This document shows positions 44,279 through 54,188 of a DNA stretch of 64,000 bases, piece by piece. The position numbers and the translations under genes were made by a program. Each line of letters opens with the position of its first letter. Position 1 is the stretch's first letter. Source of the DNA: Microbacterium sp. AG1240 (lineage in GTDB: Bacteria; Actinomycetota; Actinomycetes; Actinomycetales; Microbacteriaceae); NCBI RefSeq assembly GCF_003635115.1, contig NZ_RBXJ01000001.1:1426001-1490000 (forward strand). The letters run 5' to 3'. Below the pieces are notes generated by a model that had not been told where the DNA came from, ran no database searches, and was given only the letters and a program-made list of their open reading frames with translations.

Positions 44279-44309
44279 AAAGCCCGCCCCGCGAACGGGA
44301 CGGGCTTTT
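44279..44309. terminator. Bidirectional terminator between holA and rpsT
   Basis: AAAGCCCGCCC pairs with GGGACGGGCTTTT with one mismatch and a short loop; T-rich ends exist on both strands between two convergent genes. Confidence 0.8.
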
Positions 44310-44322
44310 CACGAGGTGCGGC

Positions 44323-44583
44323 TCAGAGAGCGGCGACCTGCTTGGCGATGGCCGACTTGCGGTTGGCAGCCTGGTTCTCGTGGATGACGCCCTTGCTCAC
44401 GGCCTTGTCGAGCTTCTTGGTCGCCGTGATGAGAGCCTTCTCGGCCGCGGCCTTGTCGCCTGCGGCGATGGCTTCACGGGTGCGACGGATCTCGGTGCGC
44501 AGGCCGCTCTTGACAGCCTTGTTGCGCTCGTTAGCCTTCGCGTTGGTCTTGTTGCGCTTGATCTGCGACTTGATATTCGCCAC
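44323..44583 (-). CDS. rpsT: 30S ribosomal protein S20
   Basis: 86 aa, very basic, starting [20 protein letters not shown], with the family segments [16 protein letters not shown] and [20 protein letters not shown]. It binds 16S rRNA in the small subunit. It is followed by the shared terminator. Its own promoter region (44584-44697) holds a short GTGGG/CCCAC hairpin at 44661-44674 that may end the upstream hydrolase transcript. Confidence 0.97.
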   Translation of the reverse strand: MANIKSQIKRNKTNAKANERNKAVKSGLRTEIRRTREAIAAGDKAAAEKALITATKKLDKAVSKGVIHENQAANRKSAIAKQVAAL

Positions 44584-44697
44584 GTTCGACGGTCTTTCGT
44601 TCGGAGGATTCGGTCAGTTGCCGTTTGACAGAAGAGGGCTGTCGCGCGGCGGTCGTGAGGGTGGGAAAACCCACACGCAAGCCAAACACTGAGTCTA

Positions 44698-45417
44698 TCA
44701 GGTCTGCTCGACCGTCGTTATCGCGAGGTTGAGCACGGAGTTGAACACATCAGGGCGCATCGAGGTGACGAGATGGGTGGTCTTCGGAACGATGATCAGC
44801 TCGGCCTCGGGAACGGTCCTCGTGAAGAGCGCTTCGTTGATGCGGAGCTGGTCGAACTGCCCGTTCACGAACCAGAGGGGCACCCGGATGCTGCGCAGCG
44901 CCCTCATGAGATCGAGCACCGAGAGGCTCGCGAGGGCGGTGTGCTGCGTGTCGAATGCGTAGCCGCCCGCGCCGAAGTCGTCGCGGGTCTGTTCCGGCAG
45001 CGTGCGGGAGAGCACGTAGTCGGTGATGGCGGCACCCCGGTCGGGAAGCGAGTCGAAGCCGCGGAGGAAGAGGCGATACGCCCGCAGCGCGGCACCCCGG
45101 GGGATCGCGGTGCAGCCCGCGCCGACGACCGCCGCAAGCGGAGGGGGCTCTGGCGTCCCCGCGTACTCGAGTGAGAGGAGGCCGCCCATCGAATGGCCGA
45201 CCAGCAGTACGGGGCCCTGGGTGGCAGCATCCCTGACGGCCCGGTCGATGGTGGCGAAGGCTTCTTCGATGGTGAAGTCCTCCGACATCCGGGTGCCGTG
45301 TCCGGGGAGGTCGACCGCTGTCGCCGTGTTGCCGCGCGCGGCCAGGTACTCGAGCTGGGGTCGCCACATGCTGGCAGACGTGCGGATGCCGTGGACGAAC
45401 ACCACGGCGACCGACAT
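44698..45417 (-). CDS. Alpha/beta hydrolase
   Basis: 239 aa. It starts SVAVVFVHGIRTSASMW, has the nucleophile elbow VLLVGHSMGGLLSLEYA (Ser in GHSMG), an acid near PLWFVNGQFDQLR and the catalytic His in PKTTHLVTS. A soluble esterase/lipase-like enzyme of unknown substrate. It is separated from the nuclease gene by a strong terminator and lies upstream of rpsT on the same strand. Confidence 0.82.
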   Translation of the reverse strand: MSVAVVFVHGIRTSASMWRPQLEYLAARGNTATAVDLPGHGTRMSEDFTIEEAFATIDRAVRDAATQGPVLLVGHSMGGLLSLEYAGTPEPPPLAAVVGAGCTAIPRGAALRAYRLFLRGFDSLPDRGAAITDYVLSRTLPEQTRDDFGAGGYAFDTQHTALASLSVLDLMRALRSIRVPLWFVNGQFDQLRINEALFTRTVPEAELIIVPKTTHLVTSMRPDVFNSVLNLAITTVEQT

Positions 45418-45430
45418 GCGTCCAACATAC

Positions 45431-45472
45431 GACGCGCCCCCTGCCCGGCCGAAGCCGAACAGGGGGCGCGTC
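45431..45472 (-). terminator. Terminator of the large nuclease gene
   Basis: GACGCGCCCCCTG (45431-45443) pairs perfectly with CAGGGGGCGCGTC (45460-45472) around a 16-base loop, 10 bp after the stop of the minus-strand gene. Confidence 0.75.
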
Positions 45473-45481
45473 GGTCTGCGA

Positions 45482-48400
45482 CTAGCGCATCACGGGCGAC
45501 CGACGCCGCAGGGCGTAGGTCACACCGCCCGCGACGAGCAGGAAGCCCGCGGCGAGGGCGATACCGAGCGGCAGCTCCGACCCGGTGACGGCGAGCTGGC
45601 CGCCGGCGAGCACGGTGACACCGACTCGGATCGGGCTCTCACCCGCGGTCGTGATCACGAGCTCGTGCGCGCCGAGAGCGAAGTCCGACGGGATCGCGAC
45701 CGAGAACGACGTGCGTCCCGACGCGTCGGCCACGGGGATCCCCGTCACCACGATCGATTCACTGAACAGCGTGGCGCTGATGAGCTGGCCCGGCTTCAGA
45801 CCCGTCACGGTGACGTTGAGCACGCCGCCCTGCTCGACGCGGTCGTTGAGCGTCACGGTGGCCCAGCTGCCGTTCGGCGCCTCGGTGCCGGGTTCACCCG
45901 TGCCGGGCTCTCCGGTGCCGGGCTCTCCGGTGCCGGGGGTCCCGGTGCCCGGCTCATCGGTCGTCGCGATCGCGCGACCAAGGGGCGCAGGGTCGACGAC
46001 GTCGATGGCCTCGAAGTACGCCAGCGTGGCGTCGAGATCGACCTGTCCGGTGTCGGTTCGGTCGGTGCCGAGGGCGAAGGTCGGGAACCCGTCGCCACCG
46101 TTCGCCAGGAACGAGTTGGTCACCACCGTGAAGGTGTCGCTCGGGGCGATCTCCTCGCCCTGGTACGACATCGACACCACACGCCCGCTACGCGGGTCGG
46201 CGTCCTGCACGTACTCGTAGCTGAAACCCTCCGAGACACCGAGATGCAGCTTGGGTCGGTCACCCGACGCTTTCCACTGCTGCTCGAGGATCTCCTCGAT
46301 CTGTGCGCCGGTGAGGGTGACAGTAACGAGTGTGTTGGCGAAGGGCTGTACGAGCGCCGCCTCCTTGTAGGTGACGACGCCGTCCGCGCCGTAGAGCAGG
46401 TCGGCGCGGAGCCCACCCGGGTTCATCAGAGCGATCTGCGCCTTCTTGCCCCCGAACGCCGGGTTCTCGCTCGTCGCCCACAGGTAGACGTCCGAGACCC
46501 AGTTGCCCATCGACGATTCGACGCCGCGGTTGCTGCCGGCGGGGGCGCCGCCGCGGAGGATGTCCGCGCTGATCGCCCCGACGGGCTCGGCGCCGATGAT
46601 GTCGGCGTCGGCCACGTAGTCCGCGACCATCGCCGCGATCTCGGCGTTGGCCGGATAGGCGCCGGCTGCGGGCGTTCCGGTCACGAGCGGGAACGTGCTG
46701 CCGCCGATCGAGATGAGCTCGTCCGAGGCGGTGTCGTACGAGATCTCGAGCTTGCCGAGCGCCTTGCCGTACTCCGACGCCTGGATCACCGGGCGGGTCT
46801 GACCGTCGGTGCCCGCCACCGGAACGTCGCACGCGTACGTCTGGTGCGTGTGGGCCGAGACGATCGCGTCGATCTGCGCCGACGCACCCGTTGCGAGCGC
46901 ACCGAAGCCGGCCTGATCCGAGGCGAGGTCGGCGCAGTCGTTCGAGGTCGCGGCCCCCGAGTGCGTGAGCAGGATGATGACGTCGGCCTCGTCGGCGATC
47001 TCGGCGGCGACGCGGTTGGCCGCCTCGAGCTGGTCGCCGAAGCGGATGTCGGCGATGCCCGCAGGATCGACCATCGTGGCGGTGTCTTCGGTGACGGTAC
47101 CGATGAAGGCCACCTTCACGCCGTCGACGTCCTTGATCGCATACTCCGGGAGGACCGTCTCGCCTGTCACACGGTCGTAGACATTGGCTCCGAGTCCGTA
47201 GGCTCCGCCCAGCTCGCGCTGCGCGTCGGTGACAACGTCGGTGTCGGTGTTGCCCCCGAACCGGGGGATCACCCGGTTCACCAGGTCGTCGAAGCCACGG
47301 TCGAATTCGTGGTTGCCCACGGCACTGACATCCAGGCCCGACGCCACGAGCGTGTCGATGGTCGGGTTGTCCTGCTGGATCAGAGACGTGAACGTCGACG
47401 CGCCGATGTTGTCTCCCGCTGAGACGAACAGCGTGTTCGGGTTCTCGTCGCGGTAGGCGTCGACGGCGCCGGCGATGACCGCCGCACCCGCCACGCCGTT
47501 GGCGTTGTCGGCTTCCAGACGACCGTGGAAGTCGTTGATCGTCAGAATGTCGATCTCGGTCGGGGCCGTCGCGTCAGCCGAGAGGCCGACCTTCACGGGG
47601 TCGTGGTCGGACGAGCGGTAGGGCGTCGCGTCTTCCCAGAAGTTCGTGCCGTGGTAGCCGTAGCGGCTGTACTCGAGCGCGATCGACTCTCCGGAGTTGA
47701 TGTTCCAGATGTCGGCCCCCGTGGCGCGCTCGAGAGCGGCCTCGTTCAGCAGCACGTGATCCAGCGAACCGGTCAGGCCCGAGAACGAGTAGCTCGACGA
47801 GTCGACCTCGAACTCCGACTCGGCGTTGACGTAGCCGGCGCCGTAGAGCACCTGCATGGGGTCTTCCTGCGTGTAGGAGTTGAAGTCGCCGACGAGGAAC
47901 ACGGCGTCTTCGTCGGTCGTGACGTCGTCGACCCATGCGGTCAGCGCTGTCGCCTGACGAACGCGCGAGTTGTTGGACGCGCCCTGCCCGTCATTCTGAT
48001 CGGCGTCGACTCCCTCGCCGGAGCCCTTCGACTTGAAGTGGTTCACGGCGAGGAAGAACTTCTCCCCGCCGTCTGCGGGCACGAAGAACTGTCCGATCGG
48101 CTCGCGCGCGTTGGCGAAGGGCTGACCGTTGCCGCTCTGGGTGGCCAGCGCCACCGAGGCGCCCTCGGGCTGAACGAGTGCGGTCTGGTAGATGATCGCG
48201 TTCGTGATGACGTCGCGGTCGACGCCGGCGAGCGAGTCGGCGGTCGGGACGAACGCCCACTTACCCGGGGTCGACGCCGCGTTCAGTGCGGCGACGAGCG
48301 ACCCGACGGCCTCGTCCTTCGTCTCGCCGAGCGCCTCGGAGTTCTCGATCTCCATCAGACCGACGACGGAGGCGTCGAGGTCTTCGATAGCGGTCACGAT

Positions 48401-50137
48401 CTTCGACTGCTGACGGGCGAAGTCCGCCGCATCCCACGCGCCGCGCACGTCGCAACCGGTGCGGACCGAGTTCGCCTGGCCGTTCGGGAGCGGGGTGTAG
48501 GTCTGGCAGCCCGTGGTCGACTCGCCGAGCGTCGTGAAGTAGTTGAGCACGTTGAACGACGCGACGCTGAGGTCGCCGCCGACGGGCTGGGGGGCCGCCG
48601 TGCGCGGATTCGAGAACGCGACCTGGTCTGCTCCGCTACCGTCGGCCACGAGCGGCTGCGTCGGGTTGATCTTCCACGTGTTGTTGCGGTAGTCGACGAT
48701 GAACGAGCCGCTGAGCTCGGCCTGGCCGCCGACGACGACCGGCTCGACGAGCGAGACGTACGCGGGGGTCAGCGCGCTGTTGGTCACGTTCAGGAAGTTC
48801 GTCGATGCGCCGTCGTCGAGCGTGAGCGCACGTGCCGCGTTGTCCGCAGCCACGGCGGCAGCCTCGGGAGTTCCCGGTCGGGCGGCATCGGTGGGCTGAC
48901 GAAGGGGCGTGGCTCCGGCGGCGAGGCCGACCTCCCCGTACTGGTTCGTCGAGTAGGTGTTCGACACGGTGAAGTCGTCGGTCAGCTGCACGAGCATCGA
49001 CTCGAGCGACTCGCGCTGCGCATCGGTGGCCGGCCACGCGACGGTCGAGAAGGTCGGCGCGGTGGCGGCGTCGATCTTCGTGGCCGCGCCGGCACCCGCG
49101 GTGATCTGGGTCAGACCGTTGAACTCGCTCACCGGTCCGGTGACACGAACGGTGTCGCCGAGGGCGACGGCGCCGACGGCAGCGGGGGAGTACACGAAGA
49201 GCGCGTCGGAGGCGGTGTGGGTCGCAAGGTCGATCGGACCACCCGTTCCGGCGGTCTGGATGACGTATCCGTTGAGCCCCCCGGTCGGGTAGTGCGCCGT
49301 CACGACACCCTCGGTGGTGACCGTCTGTCCGACGACCGGCGACGTGGAACCGGTGCCCTGGATCTCGGCGATCGGTACGACGGTGCCCGGAGTGGTCGGC
49401 TGGGTGGGGGAGGGAGACGGCGACGGCGGCGTGCTCGTCGTCGGCTCGGGGTTCGGTGTCGCGCCGGAGCCGCTGTTCGTCGGGGTCGGCGCGCCGAGGA
49501 CGAAATCGGCGGAGTTGTTCGCGGTGTTGGTTCCCGCCGCATCGCGCGAAGCCGACTGGGTCACGCTCGTGGCCGGTGCCGCTGCGACGGCGAAGTCGTT
49601 GGCAGATCCGTAGCCGACGTAGTCGACGACCTCGGGGAGTGCCGCGACGCCGGTGCCGACGGCGAGCGGGGTGATGGTGTCGACCAGCGCGACCTTCGCG
49701 TTCGAGGCCTGCATGGGGATCGAGCCGTCGACGTCCGCCTCGAAACCGGGTAGCCCGGTGTTCGTGCCGAAGGCCTGTCCCACGAGCAGGTGCGCACCGG
49801 CCTCGAGCGAGACGTCGCCGAGCGGGGTCACCTGCCACGAGGTGCCCGACGCGGAGGCGTACTGAACGCTCCACCCGTCGAGATCGACGGCGACGTCGCT
49901 CGTGTTGCGGAGCTCGACGAAGTCGCGGTTCAAGACGGCGCCGTTGTTGCCGCCTCCGCCGTAGACCTCGGTGATCACGACGGGGGCGTCGCTGCTGACG
50001 GCGGCCGTGGCAGGCAGGGCGCCGACGCCGAATGAGCCGACGGCGAGGGCCGCGACGGCAGCACTCGCGGCGAGCATCCGGCCCCTTCCTCCTCTCGTGG
50101 TCTCAGACCGATCAGAGGTGGGGGGATGCGACGTCAC
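45482..50137 (-). CDS. Surface-anchored ExeM/NucH nuclease fused to 5'-nucleotidase
   Basis: 1551 aa exported protein. A signal peptide ends near residue 47 (GALPATAA). Then come a lamin-tail domain (VVITEVYGGGGNNGAVLNRD), a Pro/Thr-rich linker, an OB-type region and an endonuclease/exonuclease/phosphatase domain (VASFNVLNYFTT, FLAVNHFKSKG, GDFNSYTQEDP). A calcineurin-like 5'-nucleotidase follows (ILTINDFHGRLEADN, GNHEFDRGFDD, ILLTHSG) with its C-terminal substrate domain. The end has GEPGT repeats, a beta domain and a sortase-type LAVTG with a membrane helix and Arg-rich tail. It should digest extracellular DNA and release nucleosides and phosphate. GTG 50137 follows GGAG; 50164 is an upstream alternative. 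Confidence 0.88.
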   Translation of the reverse strand: MTSHPPTSDRSETTRGGRGRMLAASAAVAALAVGSFGVGALPATAAVSSDAPVVITEVYGGGGNNGAVLNRDFVELRNTSDVAVDLDGWSVQYASASGTSWQVTPLGDVSLEAGAHLLVGQAFGTNTGLPGFEADVDGSIPMQASNAKVALVDTITPLAVGTGVAALPEVVDYVGYGSANDFAVAAAPATSVTQSASRDAAGTNTANNSADFVLGAPTPTNSGSGATPNPEPTTSTPPSPSPSPTQPTTPGTVVPIAEIQGTGSTSPVVGQTVTTEGVVTAHYPTGGLNGYVIQTAGTGGPIDLATHTASDALFVYSPAAVGAVALGDTVRVTGPVSEFNGLTQITAGAGAATKIDAATAPTFSTVAWPATDAQRESLESMLVQLTDDFTVSNTYSTNQYGEVGLAAGATPLRQPTDAARPGTPEAAAVAADNAARALTLDDGASTNFLNVTNSALTPAYVSLVEPVVVGGQAELSGSFIVDYRNNTWKINPTQPLVADGSGADQVAFSNPRTAAPQPVGGDLSVASFNVLNYFTTLGESTTGCQTYTPLPNGQANSVRTGCDVRGAWDAADFARQQSKIVTAIEDLDASVVGLMEIENSEALGETKDEAVGSLVAALNAASTPGKWAFVPTADSLAGVDRDVITNAIIYQTALVQPEGASVALATQSGNGQPFANAREPIGQFFVPADGGEKFFLAVNHFKSKGSGEGVDADQNDGQGASNNSRVRQATALTAWVDDVTTDEDAVFLVGDFNSYTQEDPMQVLYGAGYVNAESEFEVDSSSYSFSGLTGSLDHVLLNEAALERATGADIWNINSGESIALEYSRYGYHGTNFWEDATPYRSSDHDPVKVGLSADATAPTEIDILTINDFHGRLEADNANGVAGAAVIAGAVDAYRDENPNTLFVSAGDNIGASTFTSLIQQDNPTIDTLVASGLDVSAVGNHEFDRGFDDLVNRVIPRFGGNTDTDVVTDAQRELGGAYGLGANVYDRVTGETVLPEYAIKDVDGVKVAFIGTVTEDTATMVDPAGIADIRFGDQLEAANRVAAEIADEADVIILLTHSGAATSNDCADLASDQAGFGALATGASAQIDAIVSAHTHQTYACDVPVAGTDGQTRPVIQASEYGKALGKLEISYDTASDELISIGGSTFPLVTGTPAAGAYPANAEIAAMVADYVADADIIGAEPVGAISADILRGGAPAGSNRGVESSMGNWVSDVYLWATSENPAFGGKKAQIALMNPGGLRADLLYGADGVVTYKEAALVQPFANTLVTVTLTGAQIEEILEQQWKASGDRPKLHLGVSEGFSYEYVQDADPRSGRVVSMSYQGEEIAPSDTFTVVTNSFLANGGDGFPTFALGTDRTDTGQVDLDATLAYFEAIDVVDPAPLGRAIATTDEPGTGTPGTGEPGTGEPGTGEPGTEAPNGSWATVTLNDRVEQGGVLNVTVTGLKPGQLISATLFSESIVVTGIPVADASGRTSFSVAIPSDFALGAHELVITTAGESPIRVGVTVLAGGQLAVTGSELPLGIALAAGFLLVAGGVTYALRRRSPVMR

Positions 50138-50254
50138 AGACTCTTCTCCAGGGTTTGGGCGCACGACGAACAGCGGCCGGGACGACGGCCGTTCGGAGGT
50201 CGGGGGGACCTGTGTCGATACTCCACGATGCCACGGACACTCTCGTGTCGTCGA

Positions 50255-50270
50255 GGTAAACGTCCGGTAA
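50255..50270 (-). promoter_or_regulatory. PHO-box-like direct repeat upstream of the nuclease
   Basis: On the minus strand TTACC occurs twice exactly 11 bases apart (GTTACCGGACGTTTACC), about 120 bp before the start codon. PhoP boxes of actinobacteria are 11-bp direct repeats, and this gene encodes a phosphate-scavenging enzyme. The match is modest. Confidence 0.35.
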
Positions 50271-50365
50271 CGCCGTCTCCACCGGACGGTGCGTGGAGGG
50301 CTCGATGCCGTCCGTCCGCGCCCGCGCCCGCGGACGGGCTCCGCCGCCCGTAGAATCGACGGAAC

Positions 50366-52216
50366 ATGTCACCGCGCGCACTCCAGTCCCTCGAGCCCTC
50401 CGCGACCCCGCCGGAACTGATCCGCAACTTCTGCATCATCGCCCATATCGACCATGGCAAGTCGACACTGGCCGATCGGATGCTGCAGATCACCGGCGTG
50501 GTCGCCGATCGCGATATGCGTGCTCAGTACCTCGACCGCATGGACATCGAGCGCGAGCGCGGCATCACGATCAAGAGCCAGGCGGTGCGCATGCCGTGGG
50601 CGTTCGAGTCGCCGTCGAACTCTTTCGCGCTCAACATGATCGACACGCCCGGTCACGTCGACTTCACGTACGAGGTCAGCCGCTCGCTCGCCGCGTGCGA
50701 GGGGGCCGTCCTGCTCGTCGACGCCGCGCAGGGGATCGAGGCGCAGACGCTCGCGAACCTCTACCTCGCGCTCGAGAACGACCTCACGATCATCCCGGTG
50801 CTCAACAAGATCGACCTCCCCGCCGCCGACCCCGACAAGTTCGCCGCCGAGCTGGCGGGCCTCATCGGCGGTTCACCCGACGACGTGCTGCGCGTGAGCG
50901 GCAAGACCGGCCAGGGCGTCGAAGAGCTGCTCGACCGGATCGTCCGCGACATCCCCGCTCCGAAGGGCGACCCCGATGCTCCGGCACGGGCGATGATCTT
51001 CGACTCGGTCTACGACGCCTACCGCGGTGTGATCACCTACGTGCGAATGATCGACGGCAAGCTCGAGCCGCGCGAGAAGATCCAGATGATGTCGACGCGC
51101 GCCACCCACGAGACCCTCGAGATCGGCGTGTCGAGCCCGGAGCCCACGCCCTCCCGAGGGCTCAGCGTGGGCGAGGTCGGCTATTTGATCACCGGCGTGA
51201 AGGACGTGCGCCAGTCGAAGGTCGGCGACACCATCACCACGCACCGGTCTCCCGCGACCGAGGCTCTGGCCGGTTATACCGATCCGAAGCCGATGGTCTA
51301 TTCGGGCCTCTATCCGATCGAGCAGAGCGACTACGCCGACCTGCGTGAAGCGCTCGACAAGCTGAAGCTCTCCGACGCGTCGCTCGCGTACGAACCCGAG
51401 ACGTCAGTCGCGCTCGGCTTCGGCTTCCGGTGCGGGTTCCTGGGGCTCCTGCACCTCGAGATCATCACCGAGCGACTCGAGCGCGAGTTCGGGCTCGAGC
51501 TCATCGCCACTGCTCCGAGCGTCGTCTACGAGGTCACGACCGACAACGGCGAGACCGTCACCGTGACGAATCCGAGCGAATACCCCGACGGCCGCGTCTC
51601 CTCCGTCCAGGAGCCGATGGTCAAGGCCGCGATCCTGCTGCCGAAGGACTACGTCGGCACGGTGATGGAACTGTGCCAGCAGCGCCGCGGTTCGCTGCTG
51701 GGCATGGACTACCTGAGCGAAGACCGCGTCGAGATCCGGTACAACATGCCGCTCGGCGAGATCGTGTTCGACTTCTTCGATCAGCTCAAGAGCAAGACCC
51801 AGGGGTACGCGAGCCTCGACTACGAGCCCTCGGGTCAGCAGAGCGCCGATCTGGTCAAGGTCGACATCCTGCTGCAGGGCGAGAAGGTCGACGCGTTCTC
51901 GGCGATCGTGCACCGCGAGAAGGCCTACGCCTACGGCACCCTGATGACCGAGCGCCTGCGCAAGCTCATCCCTCGCCAGCAGTTCGAGATCCCGATCCAG
52001 GCGGCGATCGGCGCGCGCATCATCGCTCGCGAGAGCATCCGAGCCATGCGCAAAGACGTTCTCGCCAAGTGCTACGGCGGCGACATCAGCCGCAAGCGCA
52101 AGCTTCTCGAGAAGCAGAAGGAGGGCAAGAAGCGCATGAAGACCATCGGTCGCGTCGAGGTCCCCCAGGGCGCGTTCATCGCGGCTCTCTCGGGCGACGT
52201 CGAGGAAAAGAAGTAA
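50366..52216 (+). CDS. lepA: Elongation factor 4
   Basis: 616 aa translational GTPase. G motifs: [43 protein letters not shown]. The LepA-specific C-terminal domain closes with [20 protein letters not shown] sequence. It acts on stalled or mistranslocated ribosomes. TAGAAT at 50351-50356 lies 9 bases before ATG 50366, so the mRNA has almost no leader. DUF1990 and hemW follow closely and may be co-transcribed. Confidence 0.96.
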   Translation: MSPRALQSLEPSATPPELIRNFCIIAHIDHGKSTLADRMLQITGVVADRDMRAQYLDRMDIERERGITIKSQAVRMPWAFESPSNSFALNMIDTPGHVDFTYEVSRSLAACEGAVLLVDAAQGIEAQTLANLYLALENDLTIIPVLNKIDLPAADPDKFAAELAGLIGGSPDDVLRVSGKTGQGVEELLDRIVRDIPAPKGDPDAPARAMIFDSVYDAYRGVITYVRMIDGKLEPREKIQMMSTRATHETLEIGVSSPEPTPSRGLSVGEVGYLITGVKDVRQSKVGDTITTHRSPATEALAGYTDPKPMVYSGLYPIEQSDYADLREALDKLKLSDASLAYEPETSVALGFGFRCGFLGLLHLEIITERLEREFGLELIATAPSVVYEVTTDNGETVTVTNPSEYPDGRVSSVQEPMVKAAILLPKDYVGTVMELCQQRRGSLLGMDYLSEDRVEIRYNMPLGEIVFDFFDQLKSKTQGYASLDYEPSGQQSADLVKVDILLQGEKVDAFSAIVHREKAYAYGTLMTERLRKLIPRQQFEIPIQAAIGARIIARESIRAMRKDVLAKCYGGDISRKRKLLEKQKEGKKRMKTIGRVEVPQGAFIAALSGDVEEKK

Positions 52217-52226
52217 GGCTGAGGTC

Positions 52227-52877
52227 ATGCGTCGCGGAACCTTCAAGGACGAGACGGTGGACTACGCCGCCGTCGGAGCCACCCAGGCCCCCGACCTGAT
52301 GCAGTACCCGCCCGAGCGGTCGGTGCCTGCCGAGGAGGCCTGGCGGATCGGCAGTGGTGAAGAGCGCTTCACCATCGCCGGAGAGGCCCTGCTCAGCTGG
52401 TCGGCCCAGCGCGAGGGCGGCCTCACCCTTGCCGACGTGCGTCCAGCGGCGGGTCCGTCGTACACCGGTGTCGGCTACGACGGCGAAGGCAGGCCCATCG
52501 CCCCCAGCCGCCTCGAGTCCGACCAGCGTTTCGCCGCCGACGGCACGCCGTTCGTCGGTCCGGGCACCACGGTTCACCTGCACGGTCACGCGGGCCGCTA
52601 TCGCGCCGACGCCGAGGCTCGCGTGATCTCGGTCATCGAAGACCCGCGTCGCGTCGGTTTCGCGCTCGGCACGGTCAGCGGGTCGGTCGTCAGCGGTGAG
52701 GAGCTCTTCCTGCTCGAGTGGCGCGACAACGACGAGGTCTGGTTTACGGTGCGCGCCTTCGACCGTCCGGTGGCGTTCCTCTACCGGCTGTTCCCCGCCA
52801 TGGTGCGTCAGCGTCGGCGCGAGCTGTTCTCGCGATACCTGCGCGCGATCTCGCCCATGTACACGACGCCCGCCTGA
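52227..52877 (+). CDS. DUF1990 family protein
   Basis: 216 aa of the DUF1990 family, recognised from FTIAGEALLSWSAQREGGLTL, the middle block FALGTVSGSVVSGEELFLLEW and FTVRAFDRPVAFLYRLFPAM near the C-terminus. The family function is unknown; the fold is probably a lipid- or ligand-binding beta structure. It sits 10 bp after lepA and its stop overlaps the hemW start (TGATG), so translation is coupled. Confidence 0.75.
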   Translation: MRRGTFKDETVDYAAVGATQAPDLMQYPPERSVPAEEAWRIGSGEERFTIAGEALLSWSAQREGGLTLADVRPAAGPSYTGVGYDGEGRPIAPSRLESDQRFAADGTPFVGPGTTVHLHGHAGRYRADAEARVISVIEDPRRVGFALGTVSGSVVSGEELFLLEWRDNDEVWFTVRAFDRPVAFLYRLFPAMVRQRRRELFSRYLRAISPMYTTPA

Positions 52878-54094
52878 TGGGCTCCGCCCTTCCTCTCGGC
52901 GACCCCGCACCTCCCGACGGCGCTCTGCCCGACGACCTCGGCCACGATCCGTCGACACCGTTCGGTGTGTACGTCCACGTGCCGTTCTGTCGCGTGCGAT
53001 GCGGATACTGCGACTTCAACACGTACACGGCCACCGAGCTGCAGGGTGCGCGGCAGGACCAGTACGCCGACACGGTCGGTCGCGAGATCGCCCTGGCACG
53101 CCGCATCCTCGGCGACGCCGGTGCGCTTCGCCCCGCCCAGACGGTGTTCTTCGGCGGGGGCACGCCGACGCTCCTTCCGGCCGGCGATCTCGGACGGATG
53201 CTGGCCGGGGTGACGGATGCTTTCGGCCTCGCCGAGGGGGCGGAGATCACGGTCGAGGCGAACCCCGATACGGTGACCCCCGCGGTCATGCGGGAGCTCG
53301 CAGCATCCGGGGTGACGCGTGTGTCGATCGGCATGCAGTCGGCGAGGCCCCACGTGCTGGCGGCGCTCGACCGGACGCACGACCCGGCGAATGTGGCGAC
53401 GGCGGTGGCGGCGGCGCGCGACGCGGGGCTCGCGGTGAGTGTCGACCTGATCTACGGCGCGCCCGGTGAGTCGCTCGACGACTGGCGGGCATCGGTGGAG
53501 ACCGCCGTGGCGCTCGAGCCCGATCATCTGTCGGCCTACGCGCTCATCGTCGAGGACGGCACGAAGCTCGCCCGTCAGATCCGTCGGGGAGAGGTCGTCG
53601 CGCCCGACGACGATCTGCAGGCCGACATGTACGAACTGGCCGACGAGCTTCTCGCCGCCGCCGGGTTCGACTGGTACGAGGTGTCGAACTGGGCGCGCGA
53701 TCACAGTAGGCGGTCGCGCCACAACCTCGCCTACTGGCGGGGGACGGACTGGTGGGGGTTCGGGCCCGGCGCCCACAGCCACGTGGCGGGTCTGCGGTGG
53801 TGGAACGTGAAGCACCCGGCCGCCTACGCCCAGCGGCTCGCGCTCGGAGAGTCGCCCGCGGCCGCGCGCGAGCGTCCCGACGCGACGGCTCGGCGCCTCG
53901 AGTCGGTTCTGCTGCGCTCGCGCATCCGCGAGGGACTACCCTTCACCGAACTGACCGATGAGGGCGTGCGCGCCGTCGCCGCGCTGGTCGACGAGGGGCT
54001 CGTCGCGGCGGAACCGGCCGGCGCGGAACGCGTCGTGCTTACTCGCCGCGGCCGGCTGCTGGCCGATACGGTGGTGCGCACGCTCACGGCGTGA
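52877..54094 (+). CDS. hemW: HemW, radical-SAM heme chaperone
   Basis: 405 aa. The radical SAM cluster is in YVHVPFCRVRCGYCDFNTYT (CxxxCxxC plus the extra C that separates HemW from HemN). FFGGGTPTLLP and VSIGMQSARPHVLAAL follow, and the C-terminal HemN-like domain is complete. It inserts heme into target proteins and is not a coproporphyrinogen oxidase. ATG 52877 overlaps the DUF1990 stop. Confidence 0.9.
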   Translation: MGSALPLGDPAPPDGALPDDLGHDPSTPFGVYVHVPFCRVRCGYCDFNTYTATELQGARQDQYADTVGREIALARRILGDAGALRPAQTVFFGGGTPTLLPAGDLGRMLAGVTDAFGLAEGAEITVEANPDTVTPAVMRELAASGVTRVSIGMQSARPHVLAALDRTHDPANVATAVAAARDAGLAVSVDLIYGAPGESLDDWRASVETAVALEPDHLSAYALIVEDGTKLARQIRRGEVVAPDDDLQADMYELADELLAAAGFDWYEVSNWARDHSRRSRHNLAYWRGTDWWGFGPGAHSHVAGLRWWNVKHPAAYAQRLALGESPAAARERPDATARRLESVLLRSRIREGLPFTELTDEGVRAVAALVDEGLVAAEPAGAERVVLTRRGRLLADTVVRTLTA

Positions 54095-54122
54095 CGTCAG
54101 GGCCCCGAGCGGCCCGATCAGC

Positions 54123-54154
54123 TAGAATTGGCACTCATGGCGCGCGAGTGCCAG
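54123..54154 (+). promoter_or_regulatory. CIRCE operator and -10 box of hrcA-dnaJ
   Basis: TTGGCACTC (54128-54136), nine bases, then GAGTGCCAG (54146-54154) matches the CIRCE consensus. TAGAAT at 54123-54128 is a -10 box, so HrcA binding would cover the transcription start. This predicts heat-induced autoregulation of hrcA. Confidence 0.9.
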
Positions 54155-54188
54155 TCCGACCCACGAGAACGGCAGAGCGGAGGGGACC

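Noticed and set aside
45023..49753. Long plus-strand frames of 799 and 742 codons over the nuclease gene
   Set aside because: Antisense shadows of a gene with clear domains; composition is typical of reversed GC-rich coding sequence.
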